Below are positions 51,854-63,802 of a DNA stretch of 64,000 bases, piece by piece (the first letter of the stretch is position 1; every line of letters begins with the position of its first letter). Both the position numbers and the translations under genes were made by a program. The stretch is taken from contig OX637805.1 of assembly GCA_951802425.1 (NCBI GenBank), forward strand, positions 930,001 to 994,000, in the 5' to 3' direction. Source of the DNA: Clavaria fumosa. Its lineage: Eukaryota; Basidiomycota; Agaricomycetes; Agaricales; Clavariaceae. Below the pieces are notes generated by a model. The model did no database searches. It worked only from the letters and a program-made list of their open reading frames with translations, and was not told the origin of the DNA.

Positions 51854-53851
51854 ATGAGACCCGGCAACAGACAGCTGGACTCGGCTACAATGGACGCATT
51901 CAGATTTCCTAAACTGAATGGGCAAAACTACGCAAATTGGTCTGTACATATGCAGTCTGTGCTGCAGGCCAAGTACCTATGGTTAGTCGTAACCGGCGTC
52001 GAGATTTGCCCTGCCAAACCAGCCGACCCGTCACCAGAATCCGCACCAACCGAGGACTATCGGATGAAGCTGCGTGAGTACCTCGACTGGGTAACTCACA
52101 ATGGCGCTGCGCAAGGCCTGATGCGCAGTGTGACCGATGAATTGCAGTGGCCGCATGTTACAAGCTGTGAAACATCAAAAGAAATGTGGGATACATGGAA
52201 ACAGGTGCACCAGACGAATCAGCAACTAATCAATGTGCATTATTTCTTTGAGGAGTTGTACACATGGAAATACGTTGATGGCACACCGATGGCCAATCAC
52301 ATAGCCGCTATTCTTGACATCCGACATCAGATTGTTCAGGCTGGTGAAGCGGTTGACAACCTCCACATAGCCTGCGCAATGATCTTGTCATTGCCGAAGA
52401 CTCCATCCTGGGAAATGATCAAAATACAGCTATTTGACACTAAGGTGCTTACCTCTGACATAGTAAGCACAAAACTTCAGACAGAGGCGAACCGATGCGC
52501 TCGAGAGAAACCTGGCGGGAGCCATGCTTGAAGAGCGGTCTGGCAGACCGCTCTTCAGGCATCAGGAAAAGCCAGGAGGGGCAATGGACCGAAAGAAAAG
52601 CAAAACCGAGCGAAGGCCAAGCGTGGCTGCGGTCCGCAACCCGACGACATATGCTGGAAGTGCAAAGAGACTGGTCATTGGGGGAATCAGTGTCCAAATG
52701 CTGAACAGGACGAGAACAAGAAAGGACACTCACATGGGAGAGTATCCGTGCACGCAGCAACATGCGACCATCCGGACGGCGTCATGCGAGAAGCTGGCTC
52801 CGTGTACATGACCACGAAGCCCCGCCTCGACGCCGGCATGATTCTCGATTGTGGGGCGATGGCCCACATGTTCTGCGACAGATCATTGTTCGCATCCTAC
52901 AAGTGCATAACTGGTCATACAGTATCAGTAGGAGATGCTTGCGACATACCTGTTGCAGGATATGGATGTGTTCGCTTGAGGGTTAGAGCCCTAGCAGACA
53001 CCAGACAACAATGTTACATGGTGTCATGCATGTTCCAAAACTTGCTATGAACCTAATCAGTCTTGGTGCGCTCCAAGACGACAGAGCGTCTTACCGAAGC
53101 ATGATGGGAGGGTTAGTAGTAACGAAAGGAGAGAATGAGATCCTACATGGCGACCTGGTGAGGGGACTTTACTGCGTCGACTGCACTCGTGCCGAGGTCC
53201 CAGCTGCCTATGAAGTATCCTCCAGTGCCAGTATGCGGACCTGGCACCAATGCATGGGACACCTACACCTTGAAGCAATCTGTGAACTCATTCGAAAGAA
53301 AATGGTAAAGGGACTCACCATTTCATCTAGCAATCATGACCACATATGCGAGGGGTGCGTGCTTGGAAAATCGCACTGCTTGCCATTCCCGAAACGGAGC
53401 GAAATGTGATACAAGCTGATGGAGCTTGTGGTTGCTGACTTGACTGGACCCATGGCCATCGAATCCTGGACTGGGATGCATTACGCCCTTGTCACTGTCG
53501 AAGTTAGTATGAGATTCGGTGTCACCTGCCTTTTGAAGAACAAAGATGAGGTGCCCGGAGAGCTACGGGATGTAATCGCAATGTTAGAGAGGCAATCTGG
53601 ACAGAAGTTGAAATGACTACACACTGACAATGGTACGGAACTTGTCAACAACAAGGTTGATGACCTCTGCTGCTGCAATGGCATCCATCATGAAATGACT
53701 GTCCCATACAGCCCAGAACAGAATGGTATCATTGAAAGGTTTATTGCTATGTGCTTTGAAATGGTCAGGTGTATGCTACATTCAAGTGGTATGGACTCAC
53801 AATACTGGGGGGAAGTGCTGATGTACGCAGTACACATTAGAAACCTCTCCC
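51854..53851 (+). pseudogene. Copia gag-pol, part 1: gag, protease, integrase core
   Basis: Gag from 51854 ('MRPGNRQLD', UBN2-like helical region 'YANWSVHMQSVLQAKYLWL', 'EMWDTWKQVHQT') to TGA 52529-52531. The same frame continues with the CCHC knuckle C-W-K-C-K-E-T-G-H-W-G-N-Q-C (52652) and protease 'MILDCGAMAHMF' (52840). After a shift near 53000 come the integrase zinc domain ('TWHQCMGHLHLEA...CEGCVLGKSH', 53240-53385) and core residues in 'VVADLTGP' (53430), 'LHTDNGTELVN' (53617) and 'YSPEQNGIIER' (53700). TGA at 53407-53409 and near 53614. Cut at 53852 by Gypsy B; continues at 59733. Confidence 0.88.
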
Positions 53852-54156
53852 TGTCAGACTTAGTCTCATGCTCACATGACTTAACATAAGGTCAATGATG
53901 ACAATACTAACATAAGGGGAAAAGGGCACACAAGTAAGAAAAGGATGCAGTATACATAGCGAGTGCTTCAGGAGTTGCCAGCATTCCCACGCTCGGACCC
54001 ATGCGTCACGTGATGCGCTCAGGCCCGGGTCACGTGATTTTCCCATTACATAATCCGCCACCTGTTCGGGTCATGTGACTCGTCTGCAATCTTCCTGCGA
54101 CTCTTTTGCAATCCTTTCTTGGCCTTTCCAGCCTGCTTATGTAAGCAATCCTGACA
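53852..54156 (-). repeat. Gypsy B 3' LTR
   Basis: 305 bp, matches 59425-59727 with several C/T and A/G differences and a 2-bp length change. Rich in TCACGTGA-like sites. Confidence 0.9.
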
Positions 54157-54167
54157 TCACCCCCCTC

Positions 54168-57100
54168 TTAAGGCTGGGCATCTTGACCTGCCAACTTCGC
54201 CTTGTCAGGGTATTGCTGGAAGAAGTCCTGGAGCAACAGTGCAATGTTAGTGAGGTTGTGACAAGGTTCCCAGGTGTTCTCCTCTGCAGGGTATCCCAAC
54301 CACTTCACCAAATACTTCACTCCCCATCCAACCTTCTTGACATCAAGAATTGCCTCCACGTCATACTCCAAGTGGTCATCGTCAATCATGGGGGGTGGGG
54401 GTGGAGGCAAGTTCTGGGAAGGAAAAGAGGGGGCAAAATATGGGGTGAGTAGCAACTCATTGAAAACCCAGTGAATGCGCCATGCTCGGGGGAGCTTGAG
54501 TCGGTGCACTGCTGGTCCAACCTTCTCTTCAATAGTGAAGGGTCCAGCCTGCTTGTTGTCAAGCTTCTTGGATGGTCAATCCATTTTCAGGTTCCGAGTA
54601 TCCAGCCAGACTAAGTCCCCCTTTGAGTATTCATGACTTGGGCACTTTCCCTTATCATAGCTGGCCTTCATCGCATCTGCCACCTTCCCCATTGCTTCCC
54701 TGGCTGCTCTTCAGGATTCCGTGAGCTTGGCCATCCACTCGTCTGCTGCAGGGTTCACCTCAGAAGGTGGCCGGATACTGCCATTCCAAGGGTGCTGGCC
54801 ATACTCCAGATAGAAAGGTGTGAATCTGGTGGCCGAGTGCTCACGGTTATTGAGTGCGAACTTGGCTGTGGATAGCCACTCTGCCCAATCATCCTGCAGA
54901 TGGTCAACATAGGCCTGGAGATACACTTCAACCTCCTGATTGACCCACTCTGTCTGTCCATCTGTTTGTGGGTGGAAGGCAGTGCTCGGGTTTGCCTTAA
55001 CTCCAATCATCCCATAGAACTCCCTCATGAATCTGGACATGAATTGGGTTCCCCGGTCACTCGCAACTTTCTGCGGGACTCCATGGTCGCAGAAGACCTG
55101 GTCTCGAAGGATCCGAGCAGCACCAAGTCCTGTGAGGTCAAGGCCAATAGCTCCAATGAGAGTTTGTTTTTTGTAAACTTGTCGACAATGACAAGGATCA
55201 CATTGTGACCATGTGAGAGGGGAAAAGGCCCAACAATGTCCCAAGAGATGACTGCCCAGGGGCTCTCAGGGACAAGGAGCAGATGGAGCAGAGCAGCATG
55301 CCTGGTACAATCAGGCTTGATTTGTTGGCATGTCTCGCATCCACCTGCATACTGATTGGAATCCTTCACCATGCCCACCCACCAGTAGGACCTCAACAGA
55401 GCCACCCTCAGCTTCTGTGGACCAGGGTGCCCTGCGATGGGGAGGTCATGCTCAAAGGTGAGCACTGCCTCACATGCTTCTGGGGGCACTCATGTGATTT
55501 CTGCCTTCCACCAGAGTCCCATCCGATCTCTCATCCACTCATCATCAAGCTCCTCTGGCTTCTGCACATGTACCGCACTGTTTTTCTGGAGTAGCATCTC
55601 CATCTCCGATGTGAACAATGTCCGGGTCTCAGCCTCTGGGAAGACCTGTACTGGTGCATCCTCATCCACCATCTCTCCATAATCTGGCCTCTGTGAGAGT
55701 GCATCAGCTTTCATGTTTGACTTCCCAGTACAGTACTTGATCTCAAAGTCAAAGCACTGGAGCTCTCCAACCCAATGGACCTGCCTTGGTTTCAACTTCT
55801 GGGGCTTCCGGAAGTACTGGAGGTTAGCATGGTCTGTCCAGATTTCAATAGTCTCTTCCACCCCAATCAGGTAAGCCCACCACTCGAATAGTGCCTGGAT
55901 TACAGCCAGGAACTCCTTGTCATACACATCATAATTCTTCTCAGCTGCGGTGAGGGCTTTGGAGATATAGTCTACAACTCTCCAAGTCCCATCCACCTGC
56001 TGCTGCGAGAGAACTCCTCCAGTCGCCAAGTTGCTCGCATCTGTTTCTACCTTCCATCTCCCTTTGTCTTGTGGTAGAGCCAAGACCAGGGCTGATACTA
56101 GTGCCAGGTGGAGATCTTGGAAGGCTGCTTCCTCCTCCTCCTCCTCCCATCTCCACAGGACCTTCCCTGTCAGCTGGAAGAGTGGCTTTGCCCAGGCAGA
56201 GAGGTTTGGGATGTGCTGGCAGAGGTAGTTCAGCATCCCATTGAATCTTTGTACCTCTTTCACATTCTTCAGTCTGGGCCAGTTACAGATTGCTGTGCCT
56301 TTAGCTGGGTCATGCTCCAGATGGTTGTGGGAGATCTTCATCCCCAGGAAGAAGACCTCACTCTTCTCGAACTTGCACTTGCTGAGTCTGAGACACAGCC
56401 CATTCTCCCCAAACTTCCTCAAGACCCGATCCATCCAATACTGGTGTGTGGCCAAATCCTCTGCAAACACTATAACATTGTTGACATAGGCTCAGACATG
56501 CCCCCCTGCAATCTCTTCCCTCAACACATGGTTCATGAAGCGCTGGAAGGTTGCAGGCACATTCTGCAGCCCAAACCACATAACTGCCGGTTTGAAGAGT
56601 CCACAAGGCGTTAGGAAAGCGCAGTGGTGCTGATGTTCTGGCCAGACCTGCATCAATCTTGGAATAGATGGTTGCCCCCTTTAACACATCCATGGTGTCT
56701 CGGATGAGGGGGAGGGGGTACTTGTCTTTGATTAGATGCGAGTTCAGCCTAGAGTAATTGATAATTGGCTGCAGCTTGTCCTTCTTGCATTTGAAGAAGA
56801 AGGGGCTTGCATACAGGGACTTTGAAGGTCAGATTCATCCAGAAGCTAGCTGCTCATCCACCCAGCGATTCATCTCCACCATCTCTTCTTGCATTAGAGA
56901 GTATAGCTTAGAGGAGAGGTGTCCAGGGTCTGTTTTAAACTCGATTTTGATATCAAAGTCAGGGTGGGAGTGGGGAAGCTCATCCCACTTTGCTTCTCTA
57001 AAAACCAAAGGGTAGCGGCTGGGCCAATCAGGGGTAGGGCCAGTGTTGGGAAAATGGGTGTCTGGGATACTGGCCGAGGCCAGGGTACTCACTTTCGGTG

Positions 57101-57774
57101 GAACCGAGGGTCAGGCAGGGGGCTGGTGGCTGTGTGGGGAGGAGGCACAGGTGTTGGGGCAGCGGGTGAGCCTTACTTCAGCTTTCACCCAGTCAATCTC
57201 TGGGTTATGATGCTTTAGCCAATCATGCCCAAGGATTGCCATGTGGGACTGGGTCTTCCCTAGCAGGAAGTGGATCCGCTCCTGGTGGTCACCAACTGTC
57301 ACAAGCAGCTCCATCCCATACCGGATCTTACCATCCCTGTTCTGTGTTCCATCCACATTATACATGGTGATTGGATTCAGCAAGGGAGATGGTTCCAGTC
57401 CCACTTTTTTTCACCCACTCCAAGTCCATAAAGCAGTTGGTGCAGCCTGAGTCGACAAGGGCTTTCGTAGTTGCCCCTTTGCCAGTGCTGAGAGCCTCCA
57501 GGTGCACCTGGATGGAGAGCTCTTGGGGCATACGCAATAGGGTGTCCTTCAGCACCTCTGCAAGGCACTTCGTCGGCTCCACTTTGCTGCTAGTCCCCTT
57601 TTCTCTTTTCAGTATTTCACTCTTAGCGGTTTCCATTTCCACTTTGTCCTTCACCTCAGCCCCAATCTGGGTGTGTCTCCGCTGCAAGATAGTGTATTTC
57701 GGGATACTAGCTGCAGGTACAGGGATGGGAGGGGGGCTGGGATATCTACTCCTGAGACTCCAGTTCAGACTCAC
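54168..57774 (-). pseudogene. Gypsy B Pol: protease, RT, RNase H, integrase, chromodomain
   Basis: Overlaps the gag stop in the -1 frame (first codon at 57774). Protease 'ALVDSGCTNCFMDLEW' (57470); a frame change occurs at a run of seven A (minus strand) near 57405. RT at 57000-56400, where the YxDD motif reads 'AYVNNVIVFAED' (56490), i.e. both catalytic Asp became Asn. RNase H at 56060-55700 ('VETDASNLATGGVLSQ', 'TDHANLQYF'). Integrase zinc domain and core at 55440-54900 ('ISWDIVGPF', 'VASDRGTQFMS', 'HPQTDGQTEWVN'). Chromodomain at 54360-54200 ('YDVEAILDVKKVGWGVKYLVKWLGYPAEENTWEP', quoted here in part only as Y-D-V-E-A-I to N-T-W-E-P). Several stops, including TGA just before the YVNN motif. 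Confidence 0.88.
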
Positions 57775-58772
57775 TGGGCCTCATCTCCAAAATCTGGCTC
57801 CTCAACAGGAGCCCTCTTCTCTCTCTCTTGCAACTCCAGGTGGTCTCGGAGCAGTGTGATCTCGTTCTCATAGTCCTCTGCACTACGTACCTGGCTTTCC
57901 ATGGCATGGACCTGTGGCCTCAGGATCTGTGGGTGCGTGTCCTGGAGCAGGCAATCTCTCACCATGTGACCAGCTTGGCCACATCGGAAGCAGGTGCGCA
58001 ACAACCCAGGGGCACAGGCACAATCCACCACCATGGCATCACCAGCATTGGTGGGACGTGGCATGGTGGGAGGGGCAGGGGTGCAGGCCAGTGGCTCAGC
58101 CAGGAAGGAGCGGGGGGCTGGGGCAAAGCGGGTTTGTTGAGGGAGGGGGCAGCTGGTTGTAGGCGGAGCAGGATGCACAGAGTTCTGCTGTGCGATGACT
58201 CCATTGAGGTGACGCTGCTGAGCATCTAGCCTTTCTGCGAGTGCCTTCCACTGCACGTAGGTCTCTGGCATTGGTGAAACACCATAGACCTTTCCCACTA
58301 GCCTCCTGCTCAGGTTCGACTCCAGCCAATGGACCAGGATGTCTGAATCAGCCACTTCTGTCATCCCTGCTCTTTGGAACATTGTTTCGAACTTTGTGAA
58401 GAACTCAGGTGCCATCATAACACCCTGTTTCAACCTCGCAATGTCTGCAAGGGCAGTTGCACAGTCGTTCGGGTCATCGAATGCTCACTTCATCTCCTCC
58501 ACAAATTCTGCCCAGGTTCCAACCTCATTGTTACCCAGGATTTCCTCTCCCTTCATATTTGCCCATTCTGCAGCAAACCCATCTCCAGCAATTTTGCTGA
58601 GGGTGTAGAGGACCTTTGCCAGGTCCATGGCATAGATTATTGGATTCGCCATAAACAGGAGGTGGAGCGACTGGAGGAATGTACAGAAATTTCTTTTTTG
58701 CCCATCGAATGAGGCAACAACTAAATCCAGCCTCATGGCATGGACTTCAGGCAGGGCAATGTGGTCAGCCAT
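57771..58772 (-). pseudogene. Gypsy B Gag
   Basis: ATG 58772 ('MADHIALPEVHAM'); one in-frame TGA at 58485-58487 in the context Lys-stop-Ala-Phe where Arg is expected. Retrotransposon gag capsid region at 58700-58270, Pro/Ala-rich linker at 58190-58030, CCHC knuckle C-F-R-C-G-Q-A-G-H-M-V-R-D-C near 57990, acidic end. Stop at 57771-57773, overlapping pol. Confidence 0.88.
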
Positions 58773-59424
58773 CACAGACCCTGGTGGTGGTGATGGGGTT
58801 TCAGGGATGTTGGTAACGGGGGAATCAGGGGGGAGCTGGGCTTGACCCGGTCTCAGTCGTAGACACTGTAAATAAAATTCCGGGCCTTGGGCACTCAGGA
58901 TTTCTTTGATCTCTTAGCAGTCCTGTCCTCTCAGGCTGCTCTCTAGGCACTTAGGTACTTATCAAACTCTTATTCTATAAAGCTGTTGCTAGCATGGGGC
59001 CCAAATGGTGTCCCAGGTGGTCACTCCACAACTCCTAATGAGTTGCCTGTGCGCCCTTCTGACAATGGTCACAGAGCAAGGGCCCTGTCCACTGGACCAG
59101 GAAACTACAGAAAGACTATGTAGAGGGCCTTTCCTTGCCCTGTACACTACACGATTCACTGGTATGTAGCTGTAAAACAAAGATCCGGGCCTTGGGCACT
59201 CAGTATCACTTGGGGAGGGTCACAGTAGACTTCCTCTGGGTCTGGTCACATGTATCTACACACAGTAAAAATTTCGTGCAGTTCTGTTACACACTGCAGG
59301 CAGGGTAAAGAAGAAGAGGATGAGGGGGATAAGCTGTGACAGAGTGTGACAGTTTGAGATAGGGGTCCAGGCTAGCTGGGTTAGGACATGGGGCTAGGGT
59401 GGATTGGGTGGGATGTTAGTATTG

Positions 59425-59727
59425 TGTCAGACTTAGTCTCACGCTCACATGACTTAATGTAAGGTCAATGATGATGATACTAACATAAGGGGAAAAGGGC
59501 ACAAGTAAGAAAAGGATGCAGTATATATAGCGAGTGCTTCAGGAGTTGCCAGCATTCCCATGCTCGGACCCCTGCATCACATGATGCACTCAGGCCCGGG
59601 TCATGTGATTTTTCCATTACATAATCTGCCACCCATTCGGGTCACGTGACTCATCTGCAATCTTCCCACAACTCTTTTGCAATCCTTTCTTGGCCTTTCC
59701 AGCCTGCTTATGTAAGCAATCCTGACA
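59425..59727 (-). repeat. Gypsy B 5' LTR
   Basis: 303 bp, partner of 53852-54156. The 500 bp to its left (58900-59424) is leader sequence without a gene, apart from a repeated 'CCGGGCCTTGGGCACTCAG' at about 58880 and 59187. Confidence 0.9.
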
Positions 59728-59732
59728 CTCCC

Positions 59733-61880
59733 TGACAGCTGCTATCACCAACAGAGTTCCCTACAAGGCATGGACTGGGTGAAAACCAGATGTCTTGCAC
59801 CTACAGATCTTCAGATCAATCACATATGTGAATATCCCAAAGAAGGTGCGAGGAGGGAAACTTGAAGCAACAGCGGTGAAATGCCACCTACTGGGGTGGT
59901 GGGCTGACGAGACTAAAGGATATCATCTTGAGGACCTAGAAACAAAGAAACTGATAACTGCTAGGGACATACGTGTTATTGAAGATGACAGGCCATTGGA
60001 TGTCACTGTTATCAAGGATGAAGCAGAGCACCCAACATTGCGGACAATGACAGGGGCCCCAGATCTGCTGGGGGTTCGCAGAGATGATGATGGTGCTATA
60101 GAAAATGGGGAGGGATCAGAGATGCCTGAACCAGTGGGAGATAACTCACCTGCAATACTGTGCACTGATCCCCCACCCCTCTGCAAGCGCTCTACTCGAG
60201 CACGACGACTGCCTGCACGATTTGGAGAAGAAGCTATGACTGAAGAAGTTGAAGAAGCTGTCAGGGGAGGGCATCAGCACGTTTTCGTCGCAAGAGATGG
60301 GGACCTGCGAACATACCGAGAAGCGATGCGCTCAGCACATGCAAAGGAGTGGGAGAAAGCCATAACTGCAGAACTTGAGCAGCTATGCACTTCCGGGACG
60401 TTCGAGTGGGTACCGAAGATCCCCGTGGGACGAAAGACGATAGGGAGTCGCATCATCTTCCAGACCAAACGTGACAGCGACGGAAAGATAGTCAGATACA
60501 AGGCAAGGGTAGTAGCTAAAGGTTACTCACAGATACCAGGCCAAGATTTCACCATGACCTTCGCATCCATCGCACGTCTGACTACCCTACGAGCCCTCCT
60601 ATTGATGGCTGCATGCGAAGACTGGTTCCTCCATCAAGTTGATGTCATGGGGGCATATCTAAGGGGAGACTTAGAAGAAGAGATATATTTGGAGCCACTG
60701 GATGGAGCACGTACCGACGACAATGATAAGTGAGTTTGGAGACTCAAGAGACTGCTCTACGGTCTCAAGCAAGCCAGCAGGCAATGGAAGGTGAAGTTGG
60801 GGGAGGTCATGGGATGACTGGGCTTCTCCAGCAGCCCTGCTGATGACTGCCTTTATGTGCGACGAAAGGAAAAGAGCGTAGAGGTGCTGGTGCTGGTGTA
60901 CATGGACAACATGGCTGTCGCTGCAGCGGAGATGAGGAGTGTGAGATGGTTTAAGGAGGAGCTTGGGAAAGCGTTTCAGATTACCGATTTGGGCGAACTG
61001 AAACACATCTTGGGAATCAGGGTCCAGCACAATCGTGCAAGCCGGACAATCCAATTGGACCAATCCGCTTATATCCAAGTTCTGCTCACATGCTACCACA
61101 TGGATGGTGCCACACCTGTTGCTATGCCAGCAGCCATCAAGGAACGAATATCCGCCATCGATTGCCCTGCCTCTGACGTTGACCGTGCATCATACAATGA
61201 GTTCACTGCAGGCCTCAACTACCTAGAGTGTCTCAGAGGTATCCTCTACTACACAAACCCACCCAGATATTCAGTATGTGACGAATACTTGTGCACAGTT
61301 CGGGATGAATCCCAGGAAGCTGCATCTTGTCACCCTGAAACACATCCTGCATTACCTCAAAGGTATGGTCAACTTTGGCCTTGTCTTGGGTGGCAAAAAC
61401 AATGGCATCGACCTTGTCAGCTGGACGGATTCTGACTGGGCCCAAGACCTTGCTGACTGACAGTCCATCACGGGGTTTGTCTTTGATGTTGCCGGTGGAA
61501 TGGTTTCATGGTCCTCGAAGAAGCAGCCTACCATTGCGTTGTCCACCGTGGAAGCTGAGTACATGGCATTGGCAAATGCGACTAAAGAGGCCATCTGGCT
61601 GCACTCTTTACTTTCTGATTTAGGATTCCCCCAGCCTACCGCTACCATCATCCACACTGACAACCAGGGCTGTATCGCACTCGTGAAGAACCCTGTGGCC
61701 CATTTGCAAGTGAAACACATTGATATTTGTCACCATTTCCTTTGCGAATGAATTGCCAACAACGAGATTTCATTCAAGTATTGTCCAATGACGAGAATGA
61801 TCGTGGACATCCTTACAAAACTGCTCCCCTGAGATCTGTTCAAGTGGTTTTGTACTGCAGTTGGAGTCATTGAAGGGTGA
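59733..61880 (+). pseudogene. Copia gag-pol, part 2: integrase end, reverse transcriptase, RNase H
   Basis: Integrase tail 'AITNRVPYKAWTG' (59740) joins the frame broken at 53851. RT: 'WEKAITAELEQL' (60350), 'RYKARVVAKGYSQIPGQDF' (60495), 'VDVMGAYLRGDL' (60640); the YxDD motif reads 'VYMDNMAVAA' (60895), second Asp to Asn. RNase H: 'SWTDSDWAQDLAD' (61420), 'KKQPTIALSTVEAEYMAL' (61515), 'IIHTDNQGCIAL' (61650). TGA at Arg positions, e.g. near 59782, 60733, 60817, 61458, 61749 and 61831; one frame change near 61270. Stop TGA at 61878-61880, 18 bp before the 3' LTR. Confidence 0.88.
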
Positions 61881-61898
61881 CGGCTCAATGAGTGGGAG

Positions 61899-62400
61899 TG
61901 ACGAAGTGAGTACACTTTGCCATCGCACCACTACCCATTTGTCTCGGCTCGGCTTGCTACAGAGAACGGTGGCACACGATGTGCCGCATCCTTGTGCCAC
62001 CCTTCCTCCTTTGTTTCTTGTGAACACTGTGCCATAGTTTACCCGTACATCAGGAAACCTCAAGTTTTCTTGACAATTTGGACCTTCTTACATGTCTTGA
62101 TTGCACTTAATTGGTCTTGATTTGTTTCTTGACTGTCTTGAATCCTCAAATCAAGACAGATCAAGACAAAAAGTTCTTAATCAAGTAGGTCCATCTTCTC
62201 GATTTGTCTTGACTAACTTGATTTTTCTGTCAAGACTATCAAGACAGAGTCAAGACAAAACAAGACAGCATCAAGAAAATTTGATGTTTCCTGATGTAGT
62301 TAGTACTTATACAGTCGCTTCGCACTTGTAGGAGTTCACACGTTCTCTTTCTTACTGCGTGAACTCCAGCTTCGTTACTGGTGCGCCTGCGCTGTTGAAA
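61899..62400 (+). repeat. Copia 3' LTR containing a MITE
   Basis: 251 bp of LTR matching 51599-51849 with transitions, interrupted at 62046 by the MITE at 62048-62296. A purine tract (GAGTGGGAG) precedes it. Followed by TSD CTCAC. Confidence 0.9.
62048..62296. mobile_element. Tc1/mariner-type MITE, TSD TA
   Basis: 249 bp with ends CATCAGGAAACCTCAA... and ...TGATGTTTCCTGATG, flanked by TA at 62046-62047 and 62297-62298. The interior is built of CTTGA / TCAAG motifs, giving internal near-palindromes. Non-coding. Confidence 0.88.
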
Positions 62401-62647
62401 CTCACTTACTCAATGACCATCAAGGAGAGCAATGATATACCCTCATCAATCAGTATAAAAAGACAAAGGAGGGTTCAGGATGGCCTGCCCACAGCTACAT
62501 TTATACCTATACTCCTGTCACCTAATGTTGGTCCATCAAGCAATTAGTCAGTCTTTATGACATAGGGCAGGTAGCAAATTGTAAACAAAAGTAAACATTA
62601 ACACTGACAACCACAACTGTACTGTGCGGCACAGTAACAGCGGGGCG

Positions 62648-63802
62648 ATGGAAGGCATCGTCGCCTACGATGTCGACTCCCAAAGCGATTCGGAAGAACT
62701 CGCCGCAGCCCGCCTAGTCCACAACGGCGACGACGACGACCGGCCACCGCCGGTGAAGAGCGCTGCGAGGCACACCGCAAACGTGAGCGTCTTCGTCTCC
62801 CTCCGTCGTCGCCGTTCGCACAGGTCATCCGATCAGCAGATAATCGTGCGTCGGACTGCGCCGTCGCAGAGTCGGCCCCGCGCGCACGTGTCCGACTACT
62901 TCACCGACGACGAACCGCGTGAGACCCCGTCGTCCTTGTCATCAGCCCCCGCTGCTCCCACTGCTCCCACTTCTCCCGATCCGTCCTCCTCCTCTACCCG
63001 CCCAGACGCCGCAGGTCTCGACGAACTAGCGCGGACGCGCGAGCTGCTGCGTCCACCATCCACGCCGGGTGTCGACGACTGGGGCATCCCACCAGAGACC
63101 TCGGAGCCGTGTGACCCCGCTATCAAGGTCAGAATAATTTATCCCCTCTAAAATTTTACTCATGGTGGTGCCAAAGACGAAACTGGCTCACTTCCGTGCG
63201 CTCAAGCGAGACCCTGTCCACCCGATGCATTTCAATGACTCGCTCATGTCAAACCGATCGTTCCGCAATCCGCACCTCTACGCGAAGCTCGTCGAGTTCG
63301 TGGACGTGGACGAGCGCACAACTAACTTCCCGAAGGAGCTATGGGATCCGCACGACGTCAAGGAAGAGTGGTTTGCGGACAAAATCGGTACGTTTTTACT
63401 GTGGCCGCGAGCGCCACCGCTGCTGCGTGCAAGGACGCTTGTTCATTCCGTGTTCGCATCGCATCTGCAAATTCACGGGCGTGTTGCCACTTTGCGTTCG
63501 GCGCTACAAATCCCCGCCGGCTGGTCATTCCTTCTCGTCCTCTGCTTCTCTTCTGCGTTTGAACCGTAATGGATGCTTTTCCGGTTTGTACAATGCAAGC
63601 CGAGGTCCAGAAAATGCGGTCGGAGCAGCAAGCAGCCGTCAAGGCACAAACCCCACGAACACACGTTGAATTCACATTACCGAAACACTCATCGTCCCGT
63701 CGATTGTCCGAGAGAGAAAGAGAAAGCGGGAAGAAGAAAGACAAACGCTTCCAGCCGTATGGACACGCCGAACATCAGCAAAAAAAGGATATACTACATT
63801 AG
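62648..63802 (+). CDS. HCNGP / SAP30-binding-protein homologue (host gene)
   Basis: Four exons: 62648-62782, 62837-63127, 63177-63388, 63601-63802 with introns of 54, 49 and 212 bp. The product is about 279 aa. It starts '[14 protein letters not shown]' (the usual 'Y-D-S-D/E' start of this family), then a basic 'QIIVRRTAP', a Ser/Pro-rich linker, '[11 protein letters not shown]', and the conserved HCNGP core in exon 3 ('[20 protein letters not shown]', '[18 protein letters not shown]'). The C-terminus is charged and helical ('[13 protein letters not shown]'). In animals the family binds the SAP30 corepressor component and has been linked to splicing and transcription; the fungal role is not well defined. 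Intact and not hit by CGA-to-TGA changes. 62406-62647 upstream is an ordinary AT-rich spacer, presumably the promoter. Confidence 0.85.

Larger units (their letters stand above)
53852..59727 (-). mobile_element. Gypsy B: chromodomain Ty3/Gypsy element nested in Copia, TSD CTCCC
   Basis: LTRs 53852-54156 (305 bp) and 59425-59727 (303 bp), TGTCAG...CTGACA, with TSD CTCCC at 53847-53851 and 59728-59732. Minus orientation: 5' LTR on the right, leader with no gene (58900-59424), gag (58772-57771), pol (57774-54168), and a purine tract (minus strand AAGAGGGGGG) next to the 3' LTR. Decayed by TGA codons and indels. Joining its flanks restores the Copia integrase frame. Confidence 0.92.
51599..62400 (+). 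mobile_element. Ty1/Copia retrotransposon, decayed, TSD CTCAC
   Basis: LTRs at 51599-51849 (251 bp) and 61899-62400 (251 bp plus a 249-bp MITE and its TA). TSD CTCAC at 51594-51598 and 62401-62405. LTR ends are TGA(T/C)GAAG and CTGTTGAAA, not the usual CA. The order gag, protease, integrase, RT, RNase H (integrase before RT) is diagnostic of Copia. Gypsy B is inserted in the integrase. Many TGA codons occur at Arg positions. Confidence 0.92.
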
